Positions 8,567 through 17,335 of a DNA stretch of 64,000 nucleotides are shown here, piece by piece. Location of the stretch: NCBI GenBank assembly GCA_016716525.1, contig JADJWE010000010.1:1-64000 (forward strand), in the 5' to 3' direction. Below the pieces are notes generated by a model. That model worked only from the letters and a program-made list of their open reading frames with translations. It had not been told where the DNA came from and did no database searches. This stretch comes from Candidatus Flexicrinis affinis (GTDB lineage: Bacteria > Chloroflexota > Anaerolineae > Aggregatilineales > Phototrophicaceae). Numbering within the stretch: position 1 is the stretch's first letter; every line of letters begins with the position of its first letter. The position numbers and the translations under genes were made by a program.

Positions 8567-9237
8567 GTCGGGCAGGGCGGAATCGCAAACGCGATTTCCC
8601 AAACGGCCGCGAGTCAAGAGTCGCTGCGCTTAACGTGCCGTTAAATTGAGGGCGCGCGTTAAGGCTTTATTTCCCAAACTGCGGGGTTTTCCCAATTTTC
8701 TTCCCGTGGCATATCCCAATGCCGTTTGGGATATTGCGTTATCTGCGAAATATATCGCAGAATCGGGGTCGGTTTATCCCAAGTCGAGTAGGGGAATTAG
8801 CGGCGGAAGTTGTCGACATGTCGACAACTCTGTCGATAACATGTCGATTGCTGTTGATAGGCTGTCGATACGACTCTGGGGCTGTGTCGACAACTTGACC
8901 GCAGCAGCACCGGTTGTCTACAGTCTGTCGAGAGTTGGCATGTCAGCCGACATGCGCTGTCGACAGATTTTCCCAAACCCACATGCCCGACTCTGCCGTC
9001 ATTAGGGAAAAACCCTGTCGATAACCGGGGATAACTTGCGGGTTCTGTGATAACTGGTGATATATATCGCAGGGAAAAACGACCTGCGCTAAAGTTGTCG
9101 ACATGTCGACAGTGCCTACTACGTACTACTAAAAGAAAACAAGATAAATTGCCTGAAGATGATATGGAATAACAAAGCGCATGTGATGCTGCACGATACA
9201 CGCTAGAATTACGGCTTGAAGGACGGGCAGCTCCCAG
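8567..9237. other. Non-coding block rich in short repeats (origin- or operator-like)
   Basis: 671 bases without a credible gene, with more A+T than its surroundings. It holds three exact TTTCCCAAA words (8595, 8670, 8969) plus near matches, all in one orientation, a 9-bp hairpin ATATCCCAA/TTGGGATAT (8711-8719/8726-8734), two TATATCGCAG words (8751, 9063) and the TGTCGA cluster listed separately. Such mixed iteron-like content is seen at replication origins, partition sites and multi-operator promoters. No consensus DnaA box (TTATCCACA) was found, only TTATCCC-like near matches. Function unknown. Confidence 0.6.
8809..9111. repeat. Cluster of eleven TGTCGA sites
   Basis: Exact TGTCGA words start at 8811, 8819, 8831, 8842, 8863, 8885, 8926, 8958, 9016, 9096 and 9104. 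The first pair forms a perfect 20-base palindrome (8809-8828, GTTGTCGACA and its complement); the last pair forms a 16-base palindrome (9096-9111). Several spacings (11, 21, 22, 41, 32) are close to whole helical turns. This looks like an array of binding sites for one dimeric protein. Confidence 0.75.
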
Positions 9238-10521
9238 ATGGCATCCAATCCGAGCGATCTTGAAAATGAAGTGAAACGGCTGCGGACGCAGGTTGCATCG
9301 CTGCGTCAGCTGCTGGACGTAACGACATGGCTGAACGACACACTTCTCAGTCCCGATCCACAGCCCGAGCGTCTGCTGTCAACGATCATGGATGCGGCCG
9401 CGGGATTGACGGGCTGCGAATCCGCCGCGGTGCTGCTGTGGGATGAAAACCGCAACGAACTGTATTTCGCAAGTACCAACAGCAATAACCCAAATGCACC
9501 AACGTTGATCGGAACGGTCGTGCCGATGGAGAGCATCGCCGGAACCATATTCCAGACTCGGCTTCCGCATCGAGTCGACAATGTGGCTGGCGACATCCGG
9601 CATTACAAAGATGTCGACAAAGACATCGGGTTTCAAACGCGATCGTTGATGGGCGTCCCGATGATTGCGCGCGGTCGCGTGATCGGCGTGCTGGAAGTTG
9701 TCAACAAGAAACGGCCGCCATTCAGCCCGCGCGACGAACAAGTCTTGATGATGTTGGCGCAAGAGGCCGCGGTCGCCATCGAGGTGGCACGTCTGCTGAT
9801 GGCACTCAGCACCGCCAACCGCGAGCTGTCTGAAGTCGACCGGCTCAAAGACACGTTTATCAGCATCGCAAGCCACGAACTTCGCACCCCGTTAGGTATT
9901 ATCATTGGTTACGCAACATTTCTAAAAGAAGATGCGTCGAATTCAGAAACGGCCGAATACGCCGATACGGTCATGGGCAGTGCGCTGCATCTGCGGTCGA
10001 TCCTGGACAGCATGGCGACGCTGCGCTATATGACCACCAACATCGCCGACATGAACCTCGAACCGATCGATCTGGCGACGCTGCGGCATGACCTTGCTGC
10101 CGAAGTTGCCTCAATGCCCGCTGCGGCGGTCCATGATGTCAAGCTGTACGAGCCCGTCGACGGCTTAGCGATCAAGGCCGATCGGGCCCGCCTGATGCTG
10201 GCGCTGAGCAACGTGCTCGACAACGCGGTGCGGTTCACCCCGGCGCCGGGCACAATCACCATCGACGCCAAGCCGCGCTCGCACGAAGTATGGATCAGCG
10301 TGCAAGACACCGGCGTGGGAATCACCGCCGAAAACATCGAGCGTGTGTTCGACGAGTTCTTTCAGGTCGAAGACCACATGACGCGCGCGCACGGCGGGTT
10401 GGGCATCGGTCTGAGCGTGGCGCGCACCGTCATCAAACTGTGCGGCGGGCGCATCTGGGCAGAAAGCCAAGGGCTGGGCCGCGGCTCGACACTCACGATC
10501 GCGCTGCCGCAGGCCACGTAA
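9238..10521 (+). CDS. GAF-domain sensor histidine kinase
   Basis: 427 residues, ATG start. An N-terminal coiled coil (~7-30) leads into a GAF domain (~35-185, with the LIGTVVPMESIAG and MGVPMIARGRVIGVLEV strands), then a HisKA dimerisation helix with SHELRTPLG (phospho-acceptor His213) and a HATPase domain with NVLDNAVRF (N box), DTGVGI (G1) and GGLGIGLSVAR (G2). No transmembrane segment is visible, so it is a cytoplasmic sensor of a small ligand or redox state through GAF. No response regulator is adjacent; the receiver-only gene at 14647 is the nearest. It lies just downstream of the TGTCGA cluster, which may include its promoter. Confidence 0.9.
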   Translation: MASNPSDLENEVKRLRTQVASLRQLLDVTTWLNDTLLSPDPQPERLLSTIMDAAAGLTGCESAAVLLWDENRNELYFASTNSNNPNAPTLIGTVVPMESIAGTIFQTRLPHRVDNVAGDIRHYKDVDKDIGFQTRSLMGVPMIARGRVIGVLEVVNKKRPPFSPRDEQVLMMLAQEAAVAIEVARLLMALSTANRELSEVDRLKDTFISIASHELRTPLGIIIGYATFLKEDASNSETAEYADTVMGSALHLRSILDSMATLRYMTTNIADMNLEPIDLATLRHDLAAEVASMPAAAVHDVKLYEPVDGLAIKADRARLMLALSNVLDNAVRFTPAPGTITIDAKPRSHEVWISVQDTGVGITAENIERVFDEFFQVEDHMTRAHGGLGIGLSVARTVIKLCGGRIWAESQGLGRGSTLTIALPQAT

Positions 10522-10644
10522 ACGCTGAGTTGAGAGTGATGGGTGCTGAGTGATGAGAATCTGTCAGTTCCATCGCTCGTTGAACGCTGCTAAGCCATAG
10601 AAAGCGTGCGTGTCGACATTCGGGCTTGAGGGCAGGTTCGTTCC

Positions 10645-10765
10645 CTAGGGTGCTGCTCCATACCCCGCCAAAGGGCTTTCGCCATCTGGACTCCGGATCC
10701 GCGAAAACGGCACGTACACGTGCCGTTTTCGCGGTCTCAGGGTCAATGGGTGTAAACCCCTTGAA
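10645..10765. repeat. 3'-end hairpin repeat, copy 3 (rearranged)
   Basis: It contains a degenerate GGGTGCTGCTCC-type end, the GGGCTTTCGCC hairpin, the longest central palindrome in the window (17 bp, AC loop, 10699-10715/10718-10734) and a GGGTGTAAACCC hairpin. It sits between convergent genes, about 125 bases after the kinase stop, and is the exception to the close-to-stop rule. Confidence 0.7.
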
Positions 10766-10778
10766 GTGATCTGGCGTA

Positions 10779-12044
10779 CTACGCCCGGCCGAAGACGAGC
10801 CGAGGGATTTCGCGCAGCTTCGGCGTACGACCTGCAAGCAGGGTCTGCACGCGGAAGAAGCGCCCGGCCAGCCAGTAAATCCCAACCAGCGAGACGACGA
10901 GCAGGCCAATACTCAGCACAACTTCCAAGAACGGGACGTTGGTGAGCAGCATGCGCATCGGCATCCCCAGCGGCGCGGTGATCGGGAACAAGCTGCAGAT
11001 CACCGCTACAGCGCTGTTCGGGTCGGCGAGGAACGCCGGCGCCGCAAACAGGGGGATCATCACCGGGATAATGATGACCGACGCGAGCTGCGGACCTTCC
11101 GTGGCCGAGTTGCTCAAGGCACCGACCATGCCGAAGAACGCCGCGAGCATGAAGTACCCGAGGAAGAAGTACACCAGCAGAATCGGAAGTGCTTCGACAG
11201 GGATCACGATTCCGGCGAGGAACCCTAGGTTCTGACGCAGGAAGTCGCCCTGCAGCATGAACAGGATGAGGCCCATTCCGATCCAGACAGCGATTTGCAT
11301 CAGCGCCATGACCGCCTGTGCGAGCACCTTGCCGGCGAGCAGCTGACTGGCGCGTACGGACGTGATCAGCACCTCGATGACGCGCGTCTCCTTCTCCTCG
11401 ATGACGCTCTGCATCAGGTAACCGCTGCCGGTAAAGATCGTGATGATGAACAGCATGGCGAATACGTAGATCACCGCGAAGTTCGCTTCTTCACGTTCTT
11501 CGGCCGACAAGTCCGACTGTGCGTTGCTGCCGCCGTTCTCGAGTTCGGTGAGGTTAATCTGCGTGATGACGCTCGGCTGACGTATGCGGTCGATTACGGC
11601 GGGATCAAGCTCGCCTTGCAGTTCCAGCACCGCCAACGAGCGCAGCGGCCCGGCACTGATTCCGTCCAGCGAGATGGTCGGGATGATCTGGCGCGCCATG
11701 CCGGTTTCCGCATAGTCTGCCGGCACGATGTACACGGTATCGAATTCGCCGGCATCCAGCGCGGCCCGGGCTTCTTCTTCGGTGGCGATGTACGTCACCT
11801 CGTCGATCTGGACATCGCTGAGCTGCCCGCTGAGGTCGACGACAGCAACACGCTCCGGACCGTCAAACTGAGCAGCGATCTGCTGGGTCTGGCGCACGAT
11901 ATCCGCCGGTGTCGGGGCGAGAAACTGCCAGAATTGCGAGAGCGCAAACAGGATCAGCGGCAGGCCGAACGTGCTGAATAGAAAGCCCTTGCGGCGCAGC
12001 GTGCGCCACATCTCGTAACGCATGACACGGAAGATGTTGGTCAT
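10779..12044 (-). CDS. ABC-2 type transporter permease (NatB-like)
   Basis: 422 residues from ATG 12044 (MTNIFRVMRYEMWRTLRRKG). An upstream extension in the same frame overlaps the preceding gene and is not credible. Topology: one N-terminal membrane helix (~20-38), a large extracytoplasmic domain (~40-195), then about five helices to the C-terminus, with VIEEKETRVIEVLITS between the second helix and the rest. That motif is typical of ABC-2 exporters related to NatB. It begins 2 bases after the stop of the other permease and is the last gene of the ATPase-permease-permease operon. The two permeases probably form a heterodimer. Substrate (Na+, drug or lipid-like) is not evident. Confidence 0.88.
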   Translation of the reverse strand: MTNIFRVMRYEMWRTLRRKGFLFSTFGLPLILFALSQFWQFLAPTPADIVRQTQQIAAQFDGPERVAVVDLSGQLSDVQIDEVTYIATEEEARAALDAGEFDTVYIVPADYAETGMARQIIPTISLDGISAGPLRSLAVLELQGELDPAVIDRIRQPSVITQINLTELENGGSNAQSDLSAEEREEANFAVIYVFAMLFIITIFTGSGYLMQSVIEEKETRVIEVLITSVRASQLLAGKVLAQAVMALMQIAVWIGMGLILFMLQGDFLRQNLGFLAGIVIPVEALPILLVYFFLGYFMLAAFFGMVGALSNSATEGPQLASVIIIPVMIPLFAAPAFLADPNSAVAVICSLFPITAPLGMPMRMLLTNVPFLEVVLSIGLLVVSLVGIYWLAGRFFRVQTLLAGRTPKLREIPRLVFGRA

Positions 12045-12046
12045 GG

Positions 12047-13303
12047 CTAGGCGACCTCCGCTTTCGGCTGGCTCGGTGCAGGCGCGGGAGCGCGACCGAG
12101 GATGATTTGAACGATTCGACGCAAGTTCGGCATCTTGTTGGTGCTGAGCACGCCCCAGCGGAACATACGTGCCGAGAGCCACAACACGAACGCGTTAACG
12201 ACGATCAAGCCGGCGATGCTCACGAGAATCTGCCACAGCGGAACAGTCGTGATGCCGACGCGCATCAGCACGGCCATAGGCGCGGTGACCGGGATCAACG
12301 ACAGTGCCACCGGCAGCGCCCCGTTGGGATCCATCAGGAACGTGAAGAACGCCAAGTACGGGATCATCACCGGTAGGATGATGATGGCCGACAACTGACG
12401 CGACTCCTGTTCCGAGCCGACAATCGCGCCGATGCAGATGCTGATAGCGGCCAGCAGCACGTACGAGAGGAAGTAGTACACCAGCGCCAACACAGCCAAG
12501 TCGGGCGGCAGTTCGAAGCCGCTGAGTATGTTCTGCTGGTTGGCGATGCTGATACCCACGTAAGCGGCCACCAGCAGCGTTACGACTTGCAGCAGGCCCA
12601 GCACGCACATTCCGATCAGCTTGCCGACCAGCAGTTCCATCGGTTTCACCGACGTCACCAGAATCTCCATGATCCGGTTCGTCTTCTCCTCAACCAGCCC
12701 ACTCATCAAGAAGCTGCTGGTCGTGACCGACGACAGGACGAGGAAGAAGCCGAAGATGATCGGCAGGAACGAGACGAAGAATATGCTGTCGCGGCTAAAG
12801 GTGCGATTACCGTCCAGCACCGTGACGTTGAAGTCGGGAGCCTGACGCACGAGGCTCAAGGCGGTCGGATTCGTCACACCGGCGGTCAAATGCGCAAGCA
12901 TCAGCGAGTCGACGGCGTCGTACAGCGCATCCGGCGCGTTGAGACGTGTGTACAGGTTGATTCGCCCGGTCTGCATGTACAGCGGCGTGACTTCGATGAA
13001 CGACTTGATCGTGCCGTTTTCCATGCCTTGATCGGCGGTGGTGCGGTCATCCAGATACACGAACGTGTCCGGGTTGTCTTCGAGCGTCAGGCGCGCGGCA
13101 AGGATCTGCGCGTCGGACGCGTCCACGACGCCAACGGGCGTGAAGGCCGAGATGTCGTTCTCGTTGCTGGTCAGACCAATGCTGAGAACCAACGAGATCG
13201 CGACGATCAGTGGCGTCCCGAACACAGCGAATAGGAACGCTGGCCGGCGTACGTTGTGGATGAACTCGCGCCGCGCGATCAGCAGGATCTTATTGATGTT
13301 CAC
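12047..13303 (-). CDS. ABC-2 type transporter permease (NatB-like)
   Basis: 418 residues, ATG start. Same architecture as its downstream neighbour: N-terminal helix after an RREFIHNVRRPAF amphipathic segment, an extracytoplasmic domain of ~150 residues, the LVEEKTNRIMEILVTSVKP signature, and five further hydrophobic helices. The start overlaps the end of the ATPase gene by 14 bases, so translation is probably coupled. A paralogue pair with one ATPase suggests a heterodimeric exporter. No binding protein is present, consistent with export. Confidence 0.9.
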   Translation of the reverse strand: MNINKILLIARREFIHNVRRPAFLFAVFGTPLIVAISLVLSIGLTSNENDISAFTPVGVVDASDAQILAARLTLEDNPDTFVYLDDRTTADQGMENGTIKSFIEVTPLYMQTGRINLYTRLNAPDALYDAVDSLMLAHLTAGVTNPTALSLVRQAPDFNVTVLDGNRTFSRDSIFFVSFLPIIFGFFLVLSSVTTSSFLMSGLVEEKTNRIMEILVTSVKPMELLVGKLIGMCVLGLLQVVTLLVAAYVGISIANQQNILSGFELPPDLAVLALVYYFLSYVLLAAISICIGAIVGSEQESRQLSAIIILPVMIPYLAFFTFLMDPNGALPVALSLIPVTAPMAVLMRVGITTVPLWQILVSIAGLIVVNAFVLWLSARMFRWGVLSTNKMPNLRRIVQIILGRAPAPAPSQPKAEVA

Positions 13304-14216
13304 GGCCGACCCCCATCTCCTCCACCACCTGAATGAAGATGTCGTTCAGGCGCGGCACGGCCAACGCGAACTTCTCGACGTTGACGCCCGGCGTTGCGGC
13401 CAGAGCCGCCAGCATATCGTTGGGCGTAACGTTCGGCTTCAGGTGCAGCGTGGCACCGCGACCGTTGCCGTTGTGGTCAATGCTGGCGACGCCCGGGACC
13501 GCGCTCCAGTCGCCGGTGCCTTCGATGTCGATGGCGTTGTCTGCGTACCGACGGCGGATTTCCTCGACCTCGCCGTACAGCGCCAATTCGCCTTTGTTGA
13601 TCATCAGCAGGCGTTCGCACAGCTCCTCGACCTGTGACATCTGGTGCGTGCTCATCACGACGGTCGTCCCTTGATTGCGCATTTCACGCACGAGGTCCAT
13701 CAGTACGCGTGTGTTGAGCGGATCGAGGCCGCTGAACGGCTCGTCCACGATCATCAGCTCGGGCCGGTGAATCACCGTCACGGCGAACTGGATCTTCTGG
13801 TGCATGCCCTTGCTCAGCTCGCTCACCTTCTTCTTGGCGACTTCGGACATCTCGAGGTGTTCGAGCAGTTCGAGCGCGCGCGCCTTCGCGTCGTGCGTCG
13901 ACATCCCCTTGAGGCGACCGAGGTATGTCATCATCTCGAGCACACGCACATTGCGATACAGGCCGCGGTCTTCCGGCAGGTAGCCGATGCGATCTTTGGC
14001 CTTGTCCGTGAGCGGGTGGCCGAACACGCTGATGCTGCCGTTGTCCGGCTTGATGATGTCGAGAATCATGCGCATGGTCGTGGACTTGCCGGCGCCGTTG
14101 GGCCCAAGCATGGCGAAAATCTCGCCGCGCTTGACCTCGAACGTCAGGTCCGAAACGGCCCTGAACGTCCCGTACGACTTGAAAACGCGCTCTACACCAA
14201 TAACGCTGTCCGTCAT
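13290..14216 (-). CDS. ABC transporter ATP-binding protein (NatA-like)
   Basis: 308 residues, ATG start. Walker A is GPNGAGKST (residues 38-46), the Q-loop region follows (YLPEDRGLYRN), the ABC signature is the variant LSKGMHQKIQ, and Walker B is LMIVDEPFSGLD with the switch His in STHQM. A C-terminal ~80-residue extension resembles the DUF4162-type domain of NatA/DrrA-class exporters. It is the first gene of a three-gene operon and powers the two permeases downstream. The signature Lys/Met in place of LSGGQ is common in this subfamily. Confidence 0.92.
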   Translation of the reverse strand: MTDSVIGVERVFKSYGTFRAVSDLTFEVKRGEIFAMLGPNGAGKSTTMRMILDIIKPDNGSISVFGHPLTDKAKDRIGYLPEDRGLYRNVRVLEMMTYLGRLKGMSTHDAKARALELLEHLEMSEVAKKKVSELSKGMHQKIQFAVTVIHRPELMIVDEPFSGLDPLNTRVLMDLVREMRNQGTTVVMSTHQMSQVEELCERLLMINKGELALYGEVEEIRRRYADNAIDIEGTGDWSAVPGVASIDHNGNGRGATLHLKPNVTPNDMLAALAATPGVNVEKFALAVPRLNDIFIQVVEEMGVGREHQ

Positions 14217-14646
14217 GAGATGTCCCTTTCGCTAGACCCCCACTCAGGGATGCAGGGCGACTGCTGCCCTGCCCCTTCTTCACGTGCAATCGCGCTAACC
14301 TAGGCTATACCCGGGCTGCGACGGTTGTCAAAATTGAACTGCGAGCTTGTGGCGCTGTCCCGACCCGTGCTTCGAACCTCACCTCTGCCTGTATGCACAT
14401 CTCCATCCCGGAGAGAATGCGGAGGAGTCGAGGTCGTTGAGGGACGCTTGAATGTGCGCACCGCGCAGACATTCGCAGTTAGTAAGAATTGCGCTAAACT
14501 AAACCATCGACGCATCCCCAGCAGAAACGCCTGATTCTTATACTAGTTTCGAGGCGTTAGGGTTTCGTTGGGATTGAGCGAAATTGGTGGCCTGATCCCC
14601 AATCTGTGAGGGTTGGGATGGCCGGTGAACCACGAAGGACTCGCGC
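14217..14646. other. Intergenic region between divergent genes
   Basis: About 430 bases separate the exporter operon from the receiver gene. No credible reading frame or RNA gene was seen. It should hold the two divergent promoters, but no convincing -35/-10 pair could be picked. Confidence 0.5.
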
Positions 14647-15030
14647 GTGACGGAACGACCGACGGTCTTGATCGTTGATGACGACTACAGCGCGCTTTCG
14701 CTGCTGGGCATCATGCTCGAACGCGAAGGCTTCGAACCAGTAAAGGTCTACGACGCCCACGAGGCCCTTGCCGCGCTGGGCCTGCGAACGCCGGACTTGA
14801 TCATCCTCGATCTGATGATGCCGGGGATTGACGGCGTAAGGCTGGCGACGATCCTGCGCCAGCGGCGAGACACCTCGCGCACACCGATCCTCATGCTGTC
14901 ATCGATGGCCGATCAGGACAACATCCGGCGCGGCCTTGACGCCGGCGCCAACGATTACCTCATCAAGCCCGTGCTCCACGCCGATTTGATCGCCAAAGTG
15001 CGCGCGTTGATCAAGGCTGCACGGTCCTAA
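14647..15030 (+). CDS. Single-domain response regulator (receiver only)
   Basis: 127 residues from a GTG start. It is a complete CheY-like receiver: acidic pocket Asp11-Asp13, phospho-acceptor Asp55 in LILDLMMPG, conserved Ser/Thr region (LMLSS) and Lys in DYLIKP. There is no output domain, so it must signal by protein interaction or relay to a partner. No kinase is adjacent; the orphan GAF kinase at 9238 and the kinase pairs elsewhere are possible partners. The gene is followed 19 bases after the stop by a hairpin repeat. Confidence 0.92.
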   Translation: MTERPTVLIVDDDYSALSLLGIMLEREGFEPVKVYDAHEALAALGLRTPDLIILDLMMPGIDGVRLATILRQRRDTSRTPILMLSSMADQDNIRRGLDAGANDYLIKPVLHADLIAKVRALIKAARS

Positions 15031-15049
15031 CGCCTAACGGTTTCCCGTC

Positions 15050-15175
15050 GGGGCGCTGCCCCAAGCCCCGGCAGGAGTTTGCACTCCTGCACCTCCTTAC
15101 ACGCGGATTGATGACGCGATTGCCATCAATTCGCAGTTATGGGAGTCCAGAAGGCGGTAGCCCTTTGGAAAAGAG
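15050..15175 (+). repeat. 3'-end hairpin repeat, copy 4
   Basis: It starts 19 bases after the receiver stop with GGGGCGCTGCCCC, then a GCAGGAG/CTCCTGC stem with a TTTGCA loop. The central palindrome is imperfect (15107-15113/15124-15130), followed by a GGCGGTAGCC hairpin. Orientation matches the upstream gene. Confidence 0.8.
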
Positions 15176-15190
15176 CCCGGTTACGCCGGT

Positions 15191-16174
15191 CTATGGCGAG
15201 GTCGGCGTCGGAATGATGCCGAGGTCGCCGGGGTTGTCCCCGCTCGGCAGCGGCGTGATCTCCGGCGTTGGCGTCCACATCGGCGCCTGCGTCAGTATCC
15301 CTGCACGGTAATCCGCATACGATCCGTCCCAGAAGGGTGCCTGCGCCGGCGAGGCGAACTCGGCCGTCGCGTTGACCGTCTCCGGCCCGCCAGCGGTATA
15401 CACCAGCGGCCTGAGCGCCTCGTCCAGCAGCGGTATGCCGCCTGCCGGGACGATGCCGGTGTCAAGCGGCACGTTGTCCTCCGGGATGGGGGCGGTGAGC
15501 AGGTCGAGCGGGTAATTCAGGCCGGCGGTGCGGCTGAAACCCGGCCACGGGCGCACACTGAAGGCGTTCTGCGCCAGTAGATCGGGCTGCCCGCCGCCCA
15601 GCACGTCACCGGCCAAGGCGAACGCCTCGCCCCAGTTCTGCGGCAGGTTGTAGAGCGCCACGGCCAGCGGCTCGAACATGAGCTGCAAGCTGCGCGCGAC
15701 ATCGTAGAGCTGCGTTTCCTTGAGCGGGATGACCGCGCGCACGTCGAGCGACACCGGCAGCGTGTCGTCCACCGTCACCGGCAGGTCGAGGGAGACAGGG
15801 AGCTGCAGCCCGACCGGCAGCGACAGTGAGACGCGCGCGTTGCTGAGCGTCAGGCTGGGCGCCTGAATTTGCGCGACGACCGTCAGCGGCACGGCCTCGG
15901 TGAGCGTGACGACGGTGTTCTGATTGATCGGGATGTCGAGGTTGACCGGCACGTCGGCGCGCACCGGGATCGTCCAGTCGATCGTCGCGTCCTCAAGGCC
16001 GACGAACGCGCTGTACAACCCACCCACCAGCGGCTCGGCGATGTTGTGTTTGATGTCGAACAGTGTCGTCGCCAGCACCAGCACGACCGCCACCAACACC
16101 AGATTGACGATGAAGCTGAAGATCACCATGAAGCGCCAGAACGAGCGCCCCATAAAGCGCAGAAACTTCCGCAT
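15191..16174 (-). CDS. Membrane-anchored protein of unknown function
   Basis: 327 residues from ATG 16174, with GAGGAC upstream as a ribosome-binding site. One strongly hydrophobic helix (~13-38) follows a basic N-terminus, so the bulk lies outside the membrane. Residues ~65-170 are a repetitive beta-like region with recurrent short (L/V)PV(S/N)LD motifs, followed by a Pro-rich tail (TPTPEITPLP near the end). I do not recognise a family. The extracytoplasmic beta-rich region with repeated motifs suggests a structural or envelope-associated role, but that is a guess. Its 3' end faces the receiver gene. Confidence 0.75.
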   Translation of the reverse strand: MRKFLRFMGRSFWRFMVIFSFIVNLVLVAVVLVLATTLFDIKHNIAEPLVGGLYSAFVGLEDATIDWTIPVRADVPVNLDIPINQNTVVTLTEAVPLTVVAQIQAPSLTLSNARVSLSLPVGLQLPVSLDLPVTVDDTLPVSLDVRAVIPLKETQLYDVARSLQLMFEPLAVALYNLPQNWGEAFALAGDVLGGGQPDLLAQNAFSVRPWPGFSRTAGLNYPLDLLTAPIPEDNVPLDTGIVPAGGIPLLDEALRPLVYTAGGPETVNATAEFASPAQAPFWDGSYADYRAGILTQAPMWTPTPEITPLPSGDNPGDLGIIPTPTSP

Positions 16175-16295
16175 ATGCGTGTCCTCGACGGTATCTGCGA
16201 GCGTTTAGGTCAACCGGTCAGGATACGGCTAACGAGTCGATCCTGATTGACGGTCTAACGATACATCGGCCCGCGCAGGGCACGCAAAAAGAACC

Positions 16296-16373
16296 GCAGT
16301 CCGGCACGCCTCCACGTCTTTACCAAAGGGCTTACGCTGCTCCGGACTCCTGCCGGGTTTGGGGCAGCGCCCC
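16296..16373 (-). repeat. 3'-end hairpin repeat, copy 5 (core deleted)
   Basis: Read on the minus strand it starts 7 bases after the acyltransferase stop with GGGGCGCTGCCCC, then CCCGGCAGGAGTCC, then directly GTAAGCCCTTTGG. The middle stem and the variable palindrome are missing. Confidence 0.75.
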
Positions 16374-16380
16374 ATTCGTG

Positions 16381-17115
16381 TTACATCGCCTGCGGGTCGA
16401 CGAACTCGAGCGTCTCAGTGGTGGCGGGCATATCGGCGTAGGCGCCGCGCAGGGTCGGGTCACGGATGGCGAGCGCGAGCTGAATCATCGACTCGCGGGT
16501 CATCATCGACAGTTCGTCGCGGGGGATGCGCGCCCGCCCGCCGGTCTTGAAGCGGAATGGGCGTCCGAAGTGAAGCTGCACGGGCGTACGCCGAGGAAAG
16601 TGGCGTTTGAAGTGCTGCGCTCCGCTGATGCCGGTGGGCAGGATGATCGCATCGGCTTTGGTCGCCACGTACGTCATACCGTCCTTGGGCTCCTGCAATC
16701 CGTGTGGAGAGCGCGTGCCCTCCGGGGCAATCAGGATCATCAGCCCGCTCTTGAGCAAGGCGATCGAGTTCATCAACGCCTCGCGGTCGACCTCGCCACG
16801 GCGCACCTTGTAAGCGCCGTACCACCACAGAAACGGCCCCCAGATGGGCGAACGAAAATTCTCGATCTTGCTCATCGGCACGACGTGGCGCGTCCGCACC
16901 GCCGCCATGCACAGCCCGGGGTCGATCCCGCTGATGTGATTCATCATCAGGATGGTCGGGCCGCGCGGCGGGATGTTCTCGATGCCCGTCACGTCGAAGT
17001 CGATCAGCACGCGCACGAGCAGGCGCAGCAGTCCGTTGAATGCCGTCCGGCGCCAGCCGAGGCTGGGCTGACGGGCGATGTAGTCGCGTACGGCAGGGGA
17101 AAGGGAGGAGTCCAC
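16381..17115 (-). CDS. 1-acyl-sn-glycerol-3-phosphate acyltransferase-like (PlsC family)
   Basis: 244 residues from the GTG at 17115; longer readings run into the upstream repeat and are rejected. The PlsC-fold acyltransferase motifs are present: NHISGID (H-x4-D, His60/Asp65) and PEGTRS (131-136), with MSKIEN and a C-terminal amphipathic region. The family transfers acyl groups to lysophosphatidate at the membrane in phospholipid synthesis. It follows the CotH gene on the same strand, separated by a repeat, so it may be the last gene of that transcript or have its own promoter. Confidence 0.85.
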   Translation of the reverse strand: MDSSLSPAVRDYIARQPSLGWRRTAFNGLLRLLVRVLIDFDVTGIENIPPRGPTILMMNHISGIDPGLCMAAVRTRHVVPMSKIENFRSPIWGPFLWWYGAYKVRRGEVDREALMNSIALLKSGLMILIAPEGTRSPHGLQEPKDGMTYVATKADAIILPTGISGAQHFKRHFPRRTPVQLHFGRPFRFKTGGRARIPRDELSMMTRESMIQLALAIRDPTLRGAYADMPATTETLEFVDPQAM

Positions 17116-17189
17116 AGCCAACCCGCTACTCCGTTGGGTGCAAGTCGTCCGGCGACAAGTGTAGCGCGTCTGAAGGTGAATGCAGAGGC

Positions 17190-17326
17190 TTCGCCTCCGT
17201 ACCTTTACCAAAGGGCTTTCACCCTCTGGACTCCCTAATCTGCGATTATGTGCCGTGTGCGGCACATAATCGCGAGTAAGGAGGTGCAGGAGTGCAAACT
17301 CCTGCCGGGGTTTGGGGCAGCGCCCC
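17190..17326 (-). repeat. 3'-end hairpin repeat, copy 6 (best preserved)
   Basis: On the minus strand it starts 9 bases after the CotH stop. The order is: GGGGCGCTGCCCC; GCAGGAG/CTCCTGC with a TTTGCA loop; a perfect 14-bp central palindrome (17242-17255/17260-17273); an AGGGTGAAAGCCCT hairpin with a GAAA loop; a GAGGCGAAGCCTC hairpin. It can serve as the family reference. Confidence 0.85.
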
Positions 17327-17335
17327 AACGAGGCG

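Noticed and set aside
8646..9005. 119-residue reading frame in the gene-free block
   Set aside because: Composition reflects the repeats, with no ribosome-binding site and no family resemblance.
8771..9030. DnaA boxes
   Set aside because: TTATCCC and GGGGATAA words differ from TTATCCACA at two or more positions, so an origin cannot be claimed from these alone.
8567..9237. CRISPR array or tandem satellite
   Set aside because: Repeat words are only 6-10 bases with irregular spacing and no unique spacers of constant length; no cas genes are present.
16381..17328. Longer start for the PlsC-like acyltransferase
   Set aside because: The extra N-terminal residues are encoded by repeat copy 6; the GTG at 17115 gives the normal family length.
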